Assembly: GCF_000756615.1 (NCBI RefSeq)
Contig: NZ_CP009288.1
Coordinates: forward strand, 620,001-684,000
DNA from: Paenibacillus durus
Lineage (GTDB): Bacteria; Bacillota; Bacilli; Paenibacillales; Paenibacillaceae
DNA: 64,000 bases
Direction of reading: 5' to 3'
Shown: in pieces, positions 24,039 through 33,460 of the stretch
Position numbering within the stretch: the stretch's first letter is position 1
Layout of the letters: each line of letters begins with the position of its first letter
Made by a program: the position numbers and the translations under genes
Notes under the pieces: model-generated
Told to the model about the DNA's origin: nothing
Database searches by the model: none
What the model saw: the letters and a program-made list of their open reading frames with translations, nothing else

Positions 24039-25142
24039 ATGAAACAGCTCATGGGAGTAATCAATCTTGATCATGAATTGGACCATTTAAATGAACTAAC
24101 GTATTTCCGCTGCGGTGCGGCCGTGCCTTTTGCCAGCCGCTACCGTCTGATCGATTTTGTCCTGTCCAATATGATGCGCGCGGAGCTTGAAAGCGTGGGT
24201 CTGTTCGTCCGCCGCAAATACCGTTCTCTGATGGACCATCTTGGAGATGGGAAATCATGGGATATGAACCGCAAGCATGGCGGACTGTTTATCCTGCCTC
24301 CCGATTGGAATGATCCGACAGATACGTCTCTTGGGGATTTGCAGCATTTTCACAATAACCTGGATTTCTTCAAACGGTCATCCGCCAAATACATCGTCCA
24401 TTCCGGAAGCCAGCATATCAACACGATCGATTTTCAAGAGCTGTACAGCTATCACTTGGAAAAGGGGGCCGATGTCACCCTTGTATACAAAAAAATCGAC
24501 CATCTCGAGCCGGAGCATGATCCCTGCCTGCGCCTTGAAGTGGATGAGGATGGCCATGTGCTGAATATTCATCATGAGAAGAACCATCCGAATATCTATA
24601 TGGAAATGTTTATTATGGAAAAAGAGCTGTTTCTGGAACAGGTGGAATACTGCATTGCCCATGGGGAGAGCTTCTTTTTCCGGGACGCTATTCAAAAAAG
24701 ACGCGACAAGCTCAAAATTGCCGCTTTTGAATACACGGGCTATCATGCCGTCATTAACTCTGTGGCCAGCTATTACAAGAGCAGCATGAAGCTTCTGAAT
24801 CATGATGAGTATACCGACCTGTTCCACGACAACCAGGTTCAGACCAAAATTAAGTACGAAGCCCCGACCCGCTATCTGGAAAGCGCCAATGTCAGCAATT
24901 CGCTGGTGGCGAACGGCTGCATCATCGCCGGCACGGTGGAGAACAGCGTCATATTCCGCGGTGTCCAGATCCGTAAGGGAGCAAGGGTTGTGAACTCCGT
25001 CGTCATGCAGAAGTGCGTCATTGAAGAAGATGCTGTTATTGAGAATGTTATATTGGATAAGGACGTACAGCTCAGCCGGGAGCGGATTCTCGTCGGCGAC
25101 AGCAAGCGGCCGTTCGTCATTGCCAAGAGCAGCAAAATGTAA
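24039..25142 (+). CDS. glgD: Glucose-1-phosphate adenylyltransferase-like regulatory subunit
   Basis: The 367-residue GlgC paralogue lacks the GGxGxRL catalytic loop; the N-terminus reads MGVINLDHELDHLNELTYFR, as in GlgD. RYRLIDFVLSNMMRAEL and SLMDHLGDGKSWDMNRKHGG match the family, and a C-terminal beta-helix (NSVIFRGVQIRKGARVVNSV) is kept. In Bacillus, GlgD associates with GlgC and modulates it. It is the second gene of the glgCDP operon. Confidence 0.93.
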   Translation: MKQLMGVINLDHELDHLNELTYFRCGAAVPFASRYRLIDFVLSNMMRAELESVGLFVRRKYRSLMDHLGDGKSWDMNRKHGGLFILPPDWNDPTDTSLGDLQHFHNNLDFFKRSSAKYIVHSGSQHINTIDFQELYSYHLEKGADVTLVYKKIDHLEPEHDPCLRLEVDEDGHVLNIHHEKNHPNIYMEMFIMEKELFLEQVEYCIAHGESFFFRDAIQKRRDKLKIAAFEYTGYHAVINSVASYYKSSMKLLNHDEYTDLFHDNQVQTKIKYEAPTRYLESANVSNSLVANGCIIAGTVENSVIFRGVQIRKGARVVNSVVMQKCVIEEDAVIENVILDKDVQLSRERILVGDSKRPFVIAKSSKM

Positions 25143-25183
25143 AACGGTTTTAACCGAAAACGTTATTGTCAGGAGGAACCTGT

Positions 25184-27619
25184 TTGTTGTTTACCGATAA
25201 AGAAGCATTCAAAAAAGCATTTGTCGAAGATTTGGTCGGGAAGCTGGGTAAGCCGCTGGAGGAAGCCTCTAATGCCGACATTTACCACATTCTAGGCAGT
25301 ATGGTCCGCGCACAGGCCGGTAAGAACTGGGCGAATACCAACTTGAAATACAAAGACGGCAAGGAAAAGCAGGTCTACTACTTCTCGATGGAGTTCCTTA
25401 TCGGCAGGCTTCTGGGCAATAATCTGCTGAATATGGGCGTTCTGGAGATGGTGCGGGACGGTCTTAATGAGCTGGGCTTCTCCCTTCAGGAGGTCGAGGA
25501 GGAGGAGGCGGACGCAGGTCTCGGCAACGGCGGATTAGGGCGGCTTGCGGCCTGCTTTCTCGATTCCCTGGCCTCCCTGCAATATGCGGGACATGGCTGC
25601 GGCATACGCTACAAATATGGCTTGTTCGAGCAGAAGATCGTTGACGGATACCAGGTGGAGCTGCCCGATTACTGGCTGCAAAAAGACAACGTGTGGGAAG
25701 TGCGCCGTGAGGACAAGAGTGTGGAGGTAAGGTTCTGGGGACGCGTCGAGACTGAAACTGTAGGCGAAAAGCTCGTGTTCCGGCACAAGGATTACGAGAC
25801 GGTCCGTGCGGTGCCGTACGATGTGCCGATCATCGGCGCCGATCGGCGGCATGTCAATACGCTGCGCAATTGGAGCGCCGAGTCGATTCTCCAGCCGAAC
25901 AGGGATTTTGGCCCGAACACGGGCACCGATTATCACAAATTTCTCGAGTACAAGCGGGCTGTGGAATCCATCTCGGAATTCCTCTACCCGGATGATTCCG
26001 AGTACGAGGGCAAGCTGCTCCGCCTGAAACAGCAGTATTTCCTCTGCAGCGCCGGCTTGCAGAGCATCCTGCGCTTTTACTGGAAACTCGGGCTTCCGCT
26101 GTCGGAGCTTCCGAATAAGGTGGCGCTGCATATTAACGATACGCATCCAACGCTGGTGATTCCGGAGCTGATGCGGATTCTCATGGATGACAGAGGTCTG
26201 GAATGGGATGAAGCTTGGGACTTAACCACGCGCATGGTTTCCTATACCAACCATACGATTCTTAGCGAGGCGCTGGAGAAGTGGCCGGTGAATATGGTGC
26301 GGGATTTGGTGCCCCGGGTCTATCTCATCATCGAAGAGATTAACGCAAGGTTCTGCGGCGAGCTAATGAAGCGGTATCCCGAAGACCATAACCGGATCGC
26401 GCAAATGGCGATTATTTATGACGACCAGGTCCGGATGGCGCATCTGGCGATTGTGGGCAGCCACAGTGTCAACGGCGTAGCCGCGCTGCATACGGAAATT
26501 TTGCGGAAGCGGGAAATGAGATTGTTCGACGAGATGTACCCGAACCGGTTCAACAACAAGACGAACGGGATCACTCATCGCCGCTGGCTGATGCATGCCA
26601 ACCGGGATTTGGCCGGTCTAATCACTGAGGCGATCGGTCCGCGCTGGATAACCCATCCGCAGGAAATGATCGGCCTGATCAAATACTGCGAGGATGCTTC
26701 GTTCCAGCAAAAGGTATCCGATATCAAACGGAAGAACAAGCTGCGTCTGGCGGAATACATCAAGAGCAAGCATAACGTCATGATCGATCCGGACTCCATT
26801 TTCGATGTCCAGGTCAAACGTCTGCATGCTTATAAGCGCCAACTGCTTAATATTTTGCACATTATGCATTTGTACAATCAGATTAAGGCGAGTCCGAATC
26901 TCGACATGGTGCCCCGCACGTTTATTTTCGGCGCTAAAGCGGCTCCGAGCTATCATTTGGCGAAACGGATTATCAAGCTCATCAATACCGTTGCCGATAT
27001 CGTGGCCAAAGACCCTGACGTGAAGGGCAAAATCCGTATCTTCTTCTTGGAGAACTATTCAGTATCCCTGGCAGAGAAGATTATCCCGGCGGCTGATGTC
27101 AGCGAGCAGATCTCGACGGCGAGCAAGGAAGCTTCCGGCACCGGAAATATGAAGTTTATGATGAACGGCGCGCTGACCATCGGAACGATGGACGGAGCCA
27201 ATGTCGAGATGAATGAAATGATCGGCAACGATAATATGTTCCTGTTCGGACTGCGCGCAGAGCAGGTAATGGATTATTACCAGTACGGCGGATATTATGC
27301 CCGCGATATGTACAACAGCGACAGCCGGTTGAAAGAAGTTCTGGACCAGCTTATTACACCGGGGCCGATCTGCTGCTACCATCAGGATTTCGAGAATATT
27401 TTCCATTCACTGCTCGATAATAACGACGAATTCTTCGTGCTTAAGGATTTTCCGAGTTATGTGGAGACGCATGTGGAAATCGACCGCGCTTACCGCAACC
27501 GGAGCGAATGGCTGAAGAAGTCCATTATCAATATCGGCCATTCCGGCAAGTTCTCAAGCGACAATACGATTAGCCGTTACGCGTCCGAAATTTGGAATAT
27601 CCGGTCTGTACCGCTCTGA
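25184..27619 (+). CDS. glgP: Glycogen/alpha-glucan phosphorylase
   Basis: About 811 residues. It splits terminal alpha-1,4 glucose from glycogen with phosphate, giving glucose-1-phosphate. The PLP site is EASGTGNMKFMMNGALTIGT, the active-site region DEEADAGLGNGGLGRLAACF is nearly intact (here EEEADAGLG), and NGITHRRWL, KRLHAYKRQLLN and FGAKAAPSYHLAK are all present. The frame opens at TTG 25166, but AGGAGG (25171-25176) fits the TTG at 25184. It ends the glg operon. glgA and glgB, which flank these genes in Bacillus, are absent nearby. Confidence 0.95.
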   Translation: MLFTDKEAFKKAFVEDLVGKLGKPLEEASNADIYHILGSMVRAQAGKNWANTNLKYKDGKEKQVYYFSMEFLIGRLLGNNLLNMGVLEMVRDGLNELGFSLQEVEEEEADAGLGNGGLGRLAACFLDSLASLQYAGHGCGIRYKYGLFEQKIVDGYQVELPDYWLQKDNVWEVRREDKSVEVRFWGRVETETVGEKLVFRHKDYETVRAVPYDVPIIGADRRHVNTLRNWSAESILQPNRDFGPNTGTDYHKFLEYKRAVESISEFLYPDDSEYEGKLLRLKQQYFLCSAGLQSILRFYWKLGLPLSELPNKVALHINDTHPTLVIPELMRILMDDRGLEWDEAWDLTTRMVSYTNHTILSEALEKWPVNMVRDLVPRVYLIIEEINARFCGELMKRYPEDHNRIAQMAIIYDDQVRMAHLAIVGSHSVNGVAALHTEILRKREMRLFDEMYPNRFNNKTNGITHRRWLMHANRDLAGLITEAIGPRWITHPQEMIGLIKYCEDASFQQKVSDIKRKNKLRLAEYIKSKHNVMIDPDSIFDVQVKRLHAYKRQLLNILHIMHLYNQIKASPNLDMVPRTFIFGAKAAPSYHLAKRIIKLINTVADIVAKDPDVKGKIRIFFLENYSVSLAEKIIPAADVSEQISTASKEASGTGNMKFMMNGALTIGTMDGANVEMNEMIGNDNMFLFGLRAEQVMDYYQYGGYYARDMYNSDSRLKEVLDQLITPGPICCYHQDFENIFHSLLDNNDEFFVLKDFPSYVETHVEIDRAYRNRSEWLKKSIINIGHSGKFSSDNTISRYASEIWNIRSVPL

Positions 27620-27662
27620 AGCCATATGAAACGAACGGCAGCAGAAAAAGAAATATAACGGC

Positions 27663-27703
27663 AAGCGGCTGTGCCCCGAAGATTCGGAGCGCAGCCGCTT
27701 TTG
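27663..27703. terminator. Terminator between glgP and the convergent fRMsr gene
   Basis: AAGCGGCTG and CAGCCGCTT form the base of a long stem with inner CCCCGAA/TTCGG pairing, followed by TTTTGC. Confidence 0.75.
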
Positions 27704-27754
27704 CTCATGTATGAATACGGAATATCGCCATGCGGCAGGCACAATTGAATATGG

Positions 27755-28234
27755 TTAAAGAACCTCGGAGACCATGGTTGCAAAGCGCTCCAGAAACCGT
27801 CGTTCCTCGTCGTCGAACCGGTGTTTGAGCGGGCTGTCAACATCAAGCACGCCCAGAAGCCGTTCGTCCTTAATCAGCGGAACGACAACTTCGCTGTTGG
27901 AGGCGAGATCGCAGGCGATATGTCCCGGAAAGGCATGCACATCGTCCACGACTAGTGTCCGGCGTTCGTTAGCCGCCGTGCCGCAGACGCCCCGGCCCAG
28001 CGGGATGCGGATGCAGGCGGGCAGACCCTGGAAAGGGCCGAGCACAAGCTCCTTGCCGTCATAAAGATAGAATCCGACCCAGTTCGTGTCCGTGAGAGAG
28101 AGCTTAAGCAGCGCCGCAGCATTGGCCAAATTCGCTATTGCATTCGGTTCGTCTTTCATCAAGGCCCCAAGCTGAATTAGAACGGATTCAAACCGCTCGC
28201 TGCGCGTTCCGTCATAGGGCATAGCCTGAAACAT
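27755..28234 (-). CDS. Free methionine-(R)-sulfoxide reductase (GAF domain)
   Basis: The 159-residue GAF-fold protein of the YebR/YtsP family reads TNWVGFYLYDGKELVLGPFQ, then LPACIRIPLGRGVCGTAA and HIACDLASNSEVVVPL. The three cysteines match those of fRMsr, which reduces free Met-R-sulfoxide by a thioredoxin-recycled disulfide mechanism in the cytosol. AAGGTGAT precedes the ATG. It stands alone and is convergent with glgP. Confidence 0.92.
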   Translation of the reverse strand: MFQAMPYDGTRSERFESVLIQLGALMKDEPNAIANLANAAALLKLSLTDTNWVGFYLYDGKELVLGPFQGLPACIRIPLGRGVCGTAANERRTLVVDDVHAFPGHIACDLASNSEVVVPLIKDERLLGVLDVDSPLKHRFDDEERRFLERFATMVSEVL

Positions 28235-28458
28235 GGAGCATCACCTTCCTATACATGAAGTCAATCTTGAATGAGCAACTGTTGTATCTAACAACATAGT
28301 ACAGCCGCCAAGCAGTCGTCAAGCCTTGGCGCAGTATTGTCAAATTTATACAACCGGTTGCTGTTGCCTCCCCCGAACCCATGCGTGTTTCCGCCCGAGG
28401 GTTAGGGGGTAATAACTCTATAGACCAAGGAAGGCTTAATGGCCGGAAGGAGTGAAAC

Positions 28459-28758
28459 ATGCGAGCCGATGTACAGAATATGTTCATAGGAATCCACATG
28501 CTTTATAATGCCCGCGAGCGGGACCTGACGGTGACCGATATGCAGACTAAGCTTGAGAATTACGGATACAGGATAGGTGAGCGTGAAGTCAAGCAAGAGC
28601 TGGAGCGTTTGACGCAGGATAACTTCCTGACCGCCCATGGCGAGGAGTACAGCATTACGGGTACGGGAATCGAGGAGTACAAGGAAATTCTGGCCAAGCT
28701 GGAGCTGCTGCTTAGCGAGGCTAGGAAACCATTTAAGACTGCCGATACGGCGGGCTGA
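28459..28758 (+). CDS. Small helical protein, winged-helix-like, function unknown
   Basis: The 99-residue charged protein contains VTDMQTKLENYGYRIGEREV and VKQELERLTQDNFLTAHGEE, then YSITGTGIEEYKEILAKLEL. The helix-helix-strand arrangement resembles a small winged helix, as in PadR- or replication-initiator-type domains, but I cannot name a family. GGAAGGAGTG lies before the ATG. A hairpin (CCCCCGAACCC with GGGTTAGGGGG, 28369-28411) sits upstream. Confidence 0.65.
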   Translation: MRADVQNMFIGIHMLYNARERDLTVTDMQTKLENYGYRIGEREVKQELERLTQDNFLTAHGEEYSITGTGIEEYKEILAKLELLLSEARKPFKTADTAG

Positions 28759-28855
28759 ACCAAGGGAGCGGGCTTCGCCCGAGCCCATACCCAAATGGAA
28801 TGAATTATTATTTTGGCGCCAGTAGGGATGCATTCCGCGTCCTGTACGGGCGCTA

Positions 28856-28884
28856 TTTTTGTTGGCTTCAAAATAAGGTATAAT
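28856..28884 (+). promoter_or_regulatory. Promoter of the GNAT-MFS genes
   Basis: TTTTTG, 17 bases, TATAAT. The -10 overlaps an ATG at 28883, ruling that codon out as the start of the GNAT gene. Confidence 0.65.
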
Positions 28885-28909
28885 GGACGGATTACAAGGG
28901 GGCGAGGGG

Positions 28910-29470
28910 ATGGAGGAGCACAGCGAAACAGCGCCCGAACTGGCTGGCCGCAGACTGAAGCTGCGGGCTTTAAGACAGGAGGATTCCGGCGCGCTTCTTC
29001 ACTGCTGGTCCCATCCGGAGGCGGCTTATTGGCTTGGAATCAAGCCGCTGGTCTCCAAGGCGGAAGCGGAAGAACTCATCCGGCTGCTCCTGGAAATGGA
29101 GCGTGAAGAGGAGAGCCTGCGCTGGAGCATTGAGCTCACCAGCGGGGAGGTGATCGGCAGCTGCGGTTATAACAACTGGCAGCTGACGGGAGCCTTCCGC
29201 GGCGAGGTGGGCTGCGAGTTATCGCCGGCATTTTGGGGCCAGGGGTATATGCGCGAAGCGCTGACGCTGGCGCTTCGGTATGGCTTCGAAGAGATGAAGC
29301 TGAACCGGGTGGAGGCGCAGTGCCTTCCGGCCAACCTCCGGTCTGGCCGGATGTTTGCCTCGCTCGGGTTCCGCAGGGAGGGAACGCTGCGCGAGTACCG
29401 CCATACACCGTCCGGGTTTCAGGACGTAGATTTATATGCGCTGCTGCGCCGGGATTGGCGCGATTTATAA
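28910..29470 (+). CDS. GNAT-family acetyltransferase (RimJ/RimL type)
   Basis: About 186 residues. RRLKLRALRQEDSGALLHCW opens the domain, with ELSPAFWGQGYMREALTLAL as the acetyl-CoA loop and LPANLRSGRMFASLGFRREG at the end. This is the RimJ/RimL-like Acetyltransf_3 group, which acetylates amino-terminal residues or small amines. The ATG at 28910 is chosen because the -10 box overlaps the alternative at 28883. An MFS exporter follows 26 bases after the stop, suggesting co-transcription and perhaps a shared detoxification role. Confidence 0.82.
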   Translation: MEEHSETAPELAGRRLKLRALRQEDSGALLHCWSHPEAAYWLGIKPLVSKAEAEELIRLLLEMEREEESLRWSIELTSGEVIGSCGYNNWQLTGAFRGEVGCELSPAFWGQGYMREALTLALRYGFEEMKLNRVEAQCLPANLRSGRMFASLGFRREGTLREYRHTPSGFQDVDLYALLRRDWRDL

Positions 29471-29496
29471 TCCTAGAGAGAGAAGGATAATCATTC

Positions 29497-31008
29497 ATGA
29501 TGCTGCGAGGAACGTCAGAACGCGGGCTGATCTTGACGGGGGTGCTGCTGGCAACCTTTCTGGCCGCGATTGAAGGCACTGTTACCGGACCTGCCGGGCC
29601 GGCCATAGCCGGTGATTTTAAAGGCATGCAGTGGCTCAGCTGGATCTTCACCGCTTATTTGCTGGCAATGGCGGTAACTACGCCGATTTTTGGCAAAATC
29701 AGCGATCTGTTCGGCCGGAAGCCCGTATTCTTAGGGGGGACTGCCGTATTTCTCGCCGGCTCGCTGCTGTGCGCAGTGTCTCAGAGTATGGAGCAGCTTG
29801 TGGCCTTTCGCGCGCTGCAGGGGATGGGTGCAGGAGCTCTGATTCCAGTTACATTTACGATCATTGGGGATATATACAGCATTGAAGAGCGGGCCAAGAC
29901 TCAAGGCATGCTGAGTTCGGTATGGGGAATTTCTTCGCTGGTCGGCCCGCTGCTTGGCGGTTATGTGGTCGATTATTTGAGCTGGCGCTGGGTCTTTGTC
30001 TTTAATCTGCCGTTTGGCCTGCTGGCGATTGTCTTTATCGCCCGGTACTTGAAGGAAGACCGGATACGCCGCAAGACGGAGATCGATATATTCGGCGTCC
30101 TGCTGTTCGCGGCAGGAATGGGCGCGCTGCTGTTCGGCTTGTCCACCGGCGGACAGAACTTTTCATGGAATTCGCCGCTGCTGATCGCCACGCTTGCGGC
30201 ATCTGTACTGCTGCTGGCCGCCTTTTGGGCAGTGGAACGGCGCGTCCTGGAGCCGATGCTTCCGCTCGGTCTGTTCCGGGTCCGCAACATCGCCTTCTCG
30301 ACGGGCTCCAACCTGTTAATCAGCACGCTGGTTATCGGGCTGTCTACATATGTGCCGCTCTGGGTACAGGGGGTGAACGGAGGCAGCGCGGCATTGTCCG
30401 GCCTACTGATTGCTCCGCTGTCGGTCGGCTGGATATTCGGCTCCGTGGCTGGCGGACGCCTAATCCTGCGCGCGGGCTCGCGCCGAACAGCGATGCTGGG
30501 CCTTGCGCTGATCTTCGCCGGAGCCTTAGGCCTTGCGCTACTGTCCCGAGGCTCACACTCTTTACCTTTGCTTGCCCTGATGCTGCTCTGCGGCATAGGC
30601 TTTGGCTACTGCTCGACCGTCTTTACGATTATCGCCCAGTCTTCTGTGGGACATAGCATGCGCGGCGCTTCAACGGCACTGAACACGTTCACCCGCTCGC
30701 TGGGGCAGACGGTCGGGGTAGCCGTGTTCGGTTCATGGCTGAATCTGCGGATCGACCAGCTGCTGAAGGGCTTATCTTCGGGCGGGATTACAGGAGAGGA
30801 TATTAATAAGCTGCTCGATCCCCAGGCCGGAGCTGAGCTATCCGGTACCGCTGGCGGCGTTCTGCGGACCGCGCTCGAAGGCGGGCTGCATTCGCTCTTT
30901 ATCGTTATGGCGGTTATCGCCGCGCTGTCCCTGCTGATTTCGGCGGGCCTCCGCAGCGGCGTTCCGGTGGCGGAACAGGAGAGCATCGCTTTTAAGAAAG
31001 CGCAATAA
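29497..31008 (+). CDS. MFS drug exporter, DHA2 (EmrB/QacA) family
   Basis: The 503-residue protein has about 14 transmembrane helices. The motif A region is GKISDLFGRKPVFLGGTAVF, motif B/C features lie in LVAFRALQGMGAGALIPVTF and SSVWGISSLVGPLLGGYVVD, and the long GKISDLFGRKP loop follows helix 2. It is a proton-coupled exporter of drugs or metabolites in the plasma membrane. Helix 1 has Glu (AAIEGTVTG) where many DHA2 members have Asp. GAAGGA lies nine bases before ATG 29497. A MarR regulator is encoded convergently. Confidence 0.9.
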   Translation: MMLRGTSERGLILTGVLLATFLAAIEGTVTGPAGPAIAGDFKGMQWLSWIFTAYLLAMAVTTPIFGKISDLFGRKPVFLGGTAVFLAGSLLCAVSQSMEQLVAFRALQGMGAGALIPVTFTIIGDIYSIEERAKTQGMLSSVWGISSLVGPLLGGYVVDYLSWRWVFVFNLPFGLLAIVFIARYLKEDRIRRKTEIDIFGVLLFAAGMGALLFGLSTGGQNFSWNSPLLIATLAASVLLLAAFWAVERRVLEPMLPLGLFRVRNIAFSTGSNLLISTLVIGLSTYVPLWVQGVNGGSAALSGLLIAPLSVGWIFGSVAGGRLILRAGSRRTAMLGLALIFAGALGLALLSRGSHSLPLLALMLLCGIGFGYCSTVFTIIAQSSVGHSMRGASTALNTFTRSLGQTVGVAVFGSWLNLRIDQLLKGLSSGGITGEDINKLLDPQAGAELSGTAGGVLRTALEGGLHSLFIVMAVIAALSLLISAGLRSGVPVAEQESIAFKKAQ

Positions 31009-31088
31009 GGGGCTGTACGGTTACGGCGGAGATGGATGCAGCCGGACAGCGCGCGAGAAACTTGGAGCGGGAAATGAAATTGCAAAAA

Positions 31089-31127
31089 AACGGCTGCGCG
31101 CCCTCTATGGGCTGTGCAGCCGTTTTT
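31089..31127. terminator. Terminator between the MFS and MarR genes
   Basis: AACGGCTGC and GCAGCCGTT stem with an internal GCCC/GGGC pair; T run on the plus strand and A run on the other side. Confidence 0.8.
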
Positions 31128-31230
31128 GTTGAAATATAAGGCTCTATTAGCTTCGCGCCAAATTAAAGAAGCCTGTGAGGCAAAACCGGTTACCTTTAAA
31201 TATCGCCTGTGGTCCCTAAACTGCAGGGAG

Positions 31231-31698
31231 CTATTTCCGAGGAAGGGGAGACAGCTTCTCAGCCTGCAGCCCCATCTTTTTCAGCAGAACGATCATCTGT
31301 TCTTTCTCCTCGTCATTCAGTCCGCTGAATGCAAGGTGGATACGCTCCGAATATTTCGGATACATATCGTTCATCAGACGCTCGCCCTCTGCAGTCAGCT
31401 CCGCAAAAATAACGCGGCGGTCGGTAGGGCAGGGCTTCCGCTGCAAGTAACCGCGCTCTTCGAGCTTGTCGATGACGTAAGTAACATTCCCGCTCTGCAG
31501 CAGCAGCTTGGCGCCGATCTGCTGGATTGGCTGCGGTCCTTTATAATAAAGCACTTCCATGACGGCAAAGGCCGTCGGATTGAACCCTTCGATCTTGCTT
31601 CCGATTACGGCATGTTCATTGATACTCTTGAAAGACTTGGCGAACACCCGGTACAAGTGCAGCGTCAACTGGGTATCGCGTTCATAGGATTGTATCAT
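31231..31698 (-). CDS. MarR-family regulator, MhqR-like
   Basis: The 155-residue winged-helix protein reads FNPTAFAVMEVLYYKGPQPI, QQIGAKLLLQSGNVTYVIDK and LEERGYLQRKPCPTDRRVIF. The GPQPIQ-IG segment resembles MhqR/YkvE-type repressors, which answer quinone stress. The frame is open to 31761, but the ATG at 31698 with AAGGGTGAG upstream is the better start. Its likely targets are the convergent DHA2 exporter or the MFS gene at 32016. Confidence 0.82.
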   Translation of the reverse strand: MIQSYERDTQLTLHLYRVFAKSFKSINEHAVIGSKIEGFNPTAFAVMEVLYYKGPQPIQQIGAKLLLQSGNVTYVIDKLEERGYLQRKPCPTDRRVIFAELTAEGERLMNDMYPKYSERIHLAFSGLNDEEKEQMIVLLKKMGLQAEKLSPLPRK

Positions 31699-32015
31699 GC
31701 ATCTCTCACCCTTTGTTATTAATTCTTCTTGCGGGCCGCCCGCAGGGTTGAACAATCTCATCCTGAAAGCAAGGGACCTGTGCAGCGAACCTGTATATAT
31801 TCTTACAATACGTGAATAAATGGCAGAAAAACATGTGATTTGTCACAATGAGTACACTTTTAATTATTAAAAATCAAAATGCTTTCAGTCCCTATACCGA
31901 GACCTAAATCAGCCTGGGCGGGTAGCGGCGATTACATCCCGGGACGGATGGATAAAGTTTCCTGTTATCTTAATATGGCTTTATGAAGCAAAGGGACGAT
32001 GGGAGTGGTATAGCA
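31699..32015. other. Divergent intergenic region with two palindromes
   Basis: The region has 317 bases and no gene. TGTGA-TTTG-TCACA (31834-31847) and the perfect 15-bp palindrome TTTTAATTATTAAAA (31858-31872) lie between the MarR start and the MFS start, as expected for operators. Confidence 0.55.
31834..31872. promoter_or_regulatory. Candidate MarR operators
   Basis: Two close dyads, TGTGA/TCACA with 4-base spacer and TTTTAAT-T-ATTAAAA, sit 136-173 bases from the MarR start and 144 or more from the MFS start. Confidence 0.45.
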
Positions 32016-33323
32016 ATGAGTAATCAGAATTCTGACAATGAAGAAAAAAGCAAACTGACACTGAGCCGCCCGCTGGTGCTGCTGCTCTCGGCGCAGCTCA
32101 TATCCAATATAGGCGATTGGCTCCATGTGCTCGCGCTGCTGACGATGGTCGGATTGAAATGGAACGCGACGCCTTGGGAGATTACCGCCATCTCGCTCTG
32201 TATGGCTGCTCCGATGCTGCTCGGCGGACCTTTCGCCGGCGTGGCTGCCGACAGGCTGAACCGCAAGGCGCTGATGATCGGATCGGATATAGCCCGTACG
32301 GTTATTGTGGCCTTGCTCGTATTCGCCGGATCGCTGACTCAGGTTTATGTGCTGCTGCTGCTCAAGGGAACGATGGATGTGATCTTCTCACCGGCCAAGA
32401 GCGGCAAGCTCAAGGAGCTGGTTCCTGTCTCCCAAATGGATGCCGCAGTTGCGATGAGTTCTTCCATAGAGCAGATCACGAAGATTCTTGGCCCCGCCCT
32501 CGGCGGTCTGCTTGTGGCATTGTTCGGCATCTCCGCCTGTTATCTGATTGACGCGGCAACATTTCTGGTATCGGCCGCGATTCTGATCGCTCTGCCGCGG
32601 GACCGCAGAGCGGGGGCTTCGGCCCGGACGGAAGGACGCCCCGGAGATCGGCGGTCTTTCCGCCGGGAAATGGCCGAAGGCCTGCGGATGATTGCCGGAA
32701 TGCCCGCCGTGCTCAGTGGCATTCTCATGCTCATATTGGTGCTGCTCGTGCTGAATATCGCCGATTCGCAGCTCGTGACGCTGTTCCGGATCATTCCCGG
32801 CGTCAGCGGCGATCTGCTCGGCTGGTGCGTAGGGGCAAGCGGGCTCGGCACGCTGATCGCTGCGCTGCTGGCAAGGCGGATGGGCAGCTCCCGGCATCCG
32901 CTTCTATTCATGGGCCTTGGCGCGGTATTGATGGGAGCGGTATTTGCCGGCGCGGCCGTGGCGACCGCTAACGGCAGACCGGGGGCAGTGATTTATATTA
33001 TTTTGTTTTCCGCTTTTCTTGTGGCGGGAGCCGGAGCCGGGTTTGTCTTCATTCCGTTTCAGTCGATGCTGCAGAAACGGACGCCTGAAGCCTACACCGG
33101 CCGGGTCTTCGGAACAGTAAACAGTCTGACCAGCACGTCCGTCATTTTGGGACCGGTGGCCGGCGGAGCGCTGGTTACGGCGTCAGGTCCGGTAGTTGCC
33201 TTTATCGTCTCCGGCTTGCTTACCCTGCTGCTAGGCACAGCGATGCTGGCGCTGCGGGGATTGATCGAACGCAGGGATCACGGGGCTGAAGCGGGAAGCT
33301 CCAAAGAGCCGGCTGCCGTGTAA
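32016..33323 (+). CDS. MFS exporter (EntS/macrolide-efflux-like)
   Basis: The 435-residue protein has 12 or so helices. ISNIGDWLHVLALLTMVG is helix 1, AAPMLLGGPFAGVAADRLNR carries motif A, and EQITKILGPALGGLLVALFG and YTGRVFGTVNSLTSTSVILG are family features. The MFS_3 group exports macrolides, siderophores and others. The frame reaches back to ATG 31983, but GGGAG ten bases before ATG 32016 favours the latter. No linked resistance enzyme is seen. Confidence 0.87.
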   Translation: MSNQNSDNEEKSKLTLSRPLVLLLSAQLISNIGDWLHVLALLTMVGLKWNATPWEITAISLCMAAPMLLGGPFAGVAADRLNRKALMIGSDIARTVIVALLVFAGSLTQVYVLLLLKGTMDVIFSPAKSGKLKELVPVSQMDAAVAMSSSIEQITKILGPALGGLLVALFGISACYLIDAATFLVSAAILIALPRDRRAGASARTEGRPGDRRSFRREMAEGLRMIAGMPAVLSGILMLILVLLVLNIADSQLVTLFRIIPGVSGDLLGWCVGASGLGTLIAALLARRMGSSRHPLLFMGLGAVLMGAVFAGAAVATANGRPGAVIYIILFSAFLVAGAGAGFVFIPFQSMLQKRTPEAYTGRVFGTVNSLTSTSVILGPVAGGALVTASGPVVAFIVSGLLTLLLGTAMLALRGLIERRDHGAEAGSSKEPAAV

Positions 33324-33460
33324 TCTTAAAGAATCGCTGCAAAAGCCGTGATCGGATGGTAAGATATGTATTAGTGTCTGGAGCGGGATTGTAATCATAG
33401 AGTAGAAGATATGAAACCGATATTAGACCTTATCTATAATGTTTTTGGGAGATGGAACGA

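Noticed and set aside
31114..31722. 202-residue plus-strand frame over the MarR gene
   Set aside because: Antisense shadow; the MarR helix-turn-helix on the minus strand is clear.
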